Both the position numbers and the translations under genes were made by a program. Below, one piece after another: positions 47,798 to 48,303 of a DNA stretch of 48,303 nt. This DNA comes from Dichelobacter nodosus (GTDB lineage: Bacteria; Pseudomonadota; Gammaproteobacteria; Cardiobacteriales; Cardiobacteriaceae): the NCBI RefSeq assembly GCF_001263335.1, contig NZ_LGVW01000026.1, forward strand, positions 1-48,303, written 5' to 3'. Below the pieces are notes generated by a model. That model was not told where the DNA came from. It saw only the letters and a list, made by a program, of their open reading frames with translations, and searched no databases. Position 1 is the stretch's first letter; each line of letters opens with the position of its first letter.

Positions 47798-48303
47798 AAT
47801 GGACACCGCCGCAATTGCTCGCGATACATATGCGCGCGGTTGACCACTTTATCGGAAACCGCCAATAACCATGGTTTTGCTAAATAACTACCGCTTTCAA
47901 AACCGCCCATACCTTCGTGATAAGCAAGATATTGATTTTTCACATCATTAATGGCTACGTGATTACGGTCACGATTACGATTTACATAAAATCCCATAAA
48001 ATCCACCGCATCATCAAAACGATCGCGCACGCTATCATAACGCCCCGTTTTCATCATATACCAATCCCACGTATCATCTTTTGCCTGCGCATAACCATAA
48101 GCCATCGATTTACTCAATGCCCGCGGATCAAATCGCGATTCTTGATGCATAAATGCCAAAACAAACCACGGTTTAACTTTCCAATTAGTCTGCGCTTCCT
48201 GCAAAGCCAACCGCCAATGAGGACGTTCCTCCAATAAAATACACGCATCTTCTTGAGCATAAACCGGCGGTTGCAGTTCAAAATCAAAAAGCGCATCGCT
48301 CCC
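47794..48303 (-). CDS. Lytic transglycosylase, SLT family (partial, 5' end outside window)
   Basis: The frame is open to the right edge, so the N-terminus, probably with an export signal, is missing. The visible 169 residues begin GSDALFDFELQPPVY. They contain an SLT-type lysozyme-like domain with the catalytic Glu in AFMHQESRFDPRA, then AYGYAQAKDDTWDWYMM, DFMGFYVNRNRDRN and QYLAYHEGMGGF. The AYG-x-AQAK-x-x-T-W and YHEG-x-GGF pattern matches the SLT_4 group of transglycosylases that cleave peptidoglycan to anhydro-muropeptides. A Cys shortly before E-E-R-P-H-W may be structural. It is coupled to tsaC by an ATGA overlap. Confidence 0.88.
   Translation of the reverse strand, partial: GSDALFDFELQPPVYAQEDACILLEERPHWRLALQEAQTNWKVKPWFVLAFMHQESRFDPRALSKSMAYGYAQAKDDTWDWYMMKTGRYDSVRDRFDDAVDFMGFYVNRNRDRNHVAINDVKNQYLAYHEGMGGFESGSYLAKPWLLAVSDKVVNRAHMYREQLRRCPL

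Overview
The window reads as a contiguous stretch of chromosome from a small-genome gammaproteobacterium of moderate, AT-leaning base composition (many TTA, AAA and GCG codons, frequent tight gene overlaps). The order tilS-pyrG-kdsA-eno-ftsB, the pilMNOPQ type IV pilus operon, creA, dksA, qmcA/nfeD, rseC, ppx and znuCB are gammaproteobacterial hallmarks. The combination fits the order Cardiobacteriales (Dichelobacter/Suttonella/Cardiobacterium-like), but that placement is inference from general gene content, not from a search. No rRNA, tRNA, CRISPR array, insertion sequence or prophage was seen.

Layout, left to right. Positions 1-2.6 kb: a minus-strand gene fragment with an apparent frameshift, a palindromic repeat, then the Rep helicase. 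2.6-7.6 kb (minus): GMP synthase with a small membrane protein upstream, an orphan solute-binding protein, IMP dehydrogenase, RseC and a Cys-containing lipoprotein. 8.3-13.4 kb (plus): qmcA-nfeD-phosphodiester glycosidase-creA, then ppx and a DUF368 membrane protein. 13.5-20.4 kb (minus): an ABC exporter, sbcD, sbcC and a YhdH-type oxidoreductase packed into one run. 20.5-26.1 kb (minus): tilS-pyrG-kdsA-eno-ftsB, where FtsB carries an unusual Pro-rich tail. 26.3-29.4 kb: a 938-residue coiled-coil protein with two kinds of internal tandem repeat and a globular C-terminal domain, convergent with a tiny J-domain-like protein lacking HPD. This is the only clearly accessory-looking part of the window. 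29.5-33.7 kb: priA and znuC with overlapping divergent start codons, znuB and dksA. 33.7-41.7 kb (minus): C69 dipeptidase, valS, typA and gatB. 41.8-47.0 kb (minus): pilMNOPQ. 47.2-48.3 kb (minus): tsaC and a lytic transglycosylase that runs off the right edge.

How the genes work together: guaA and guaB make GMP from IMP. pilM-N-O-P-Q form the inner-membrane platform, periplasmic bridge and outer-membrane secretin of the type IV pilus. znuC/znuB are the ATPase and permease of a zinc importer whose binding protein is not in the window, next to the zinc proteins PriA and DksA. Rep, PriA and SbcCD serve replication restart and hairpin/double-strand-end processing. Rho-independent terminators close most units (guaA, ftsB, eno, the coiled-coil gene, dksA, valS, typA, gatB, pilQ).

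The most unusual locus is the coiled-coil/J-like pair at 26.3-29.4 kb. Its C-terminal domain resembles, from memory only, the N-terminal domain of STY4851/ECs_5259 (DruH, Druantia type III) proteins. That resemblance needs a profile search before it is trusted.
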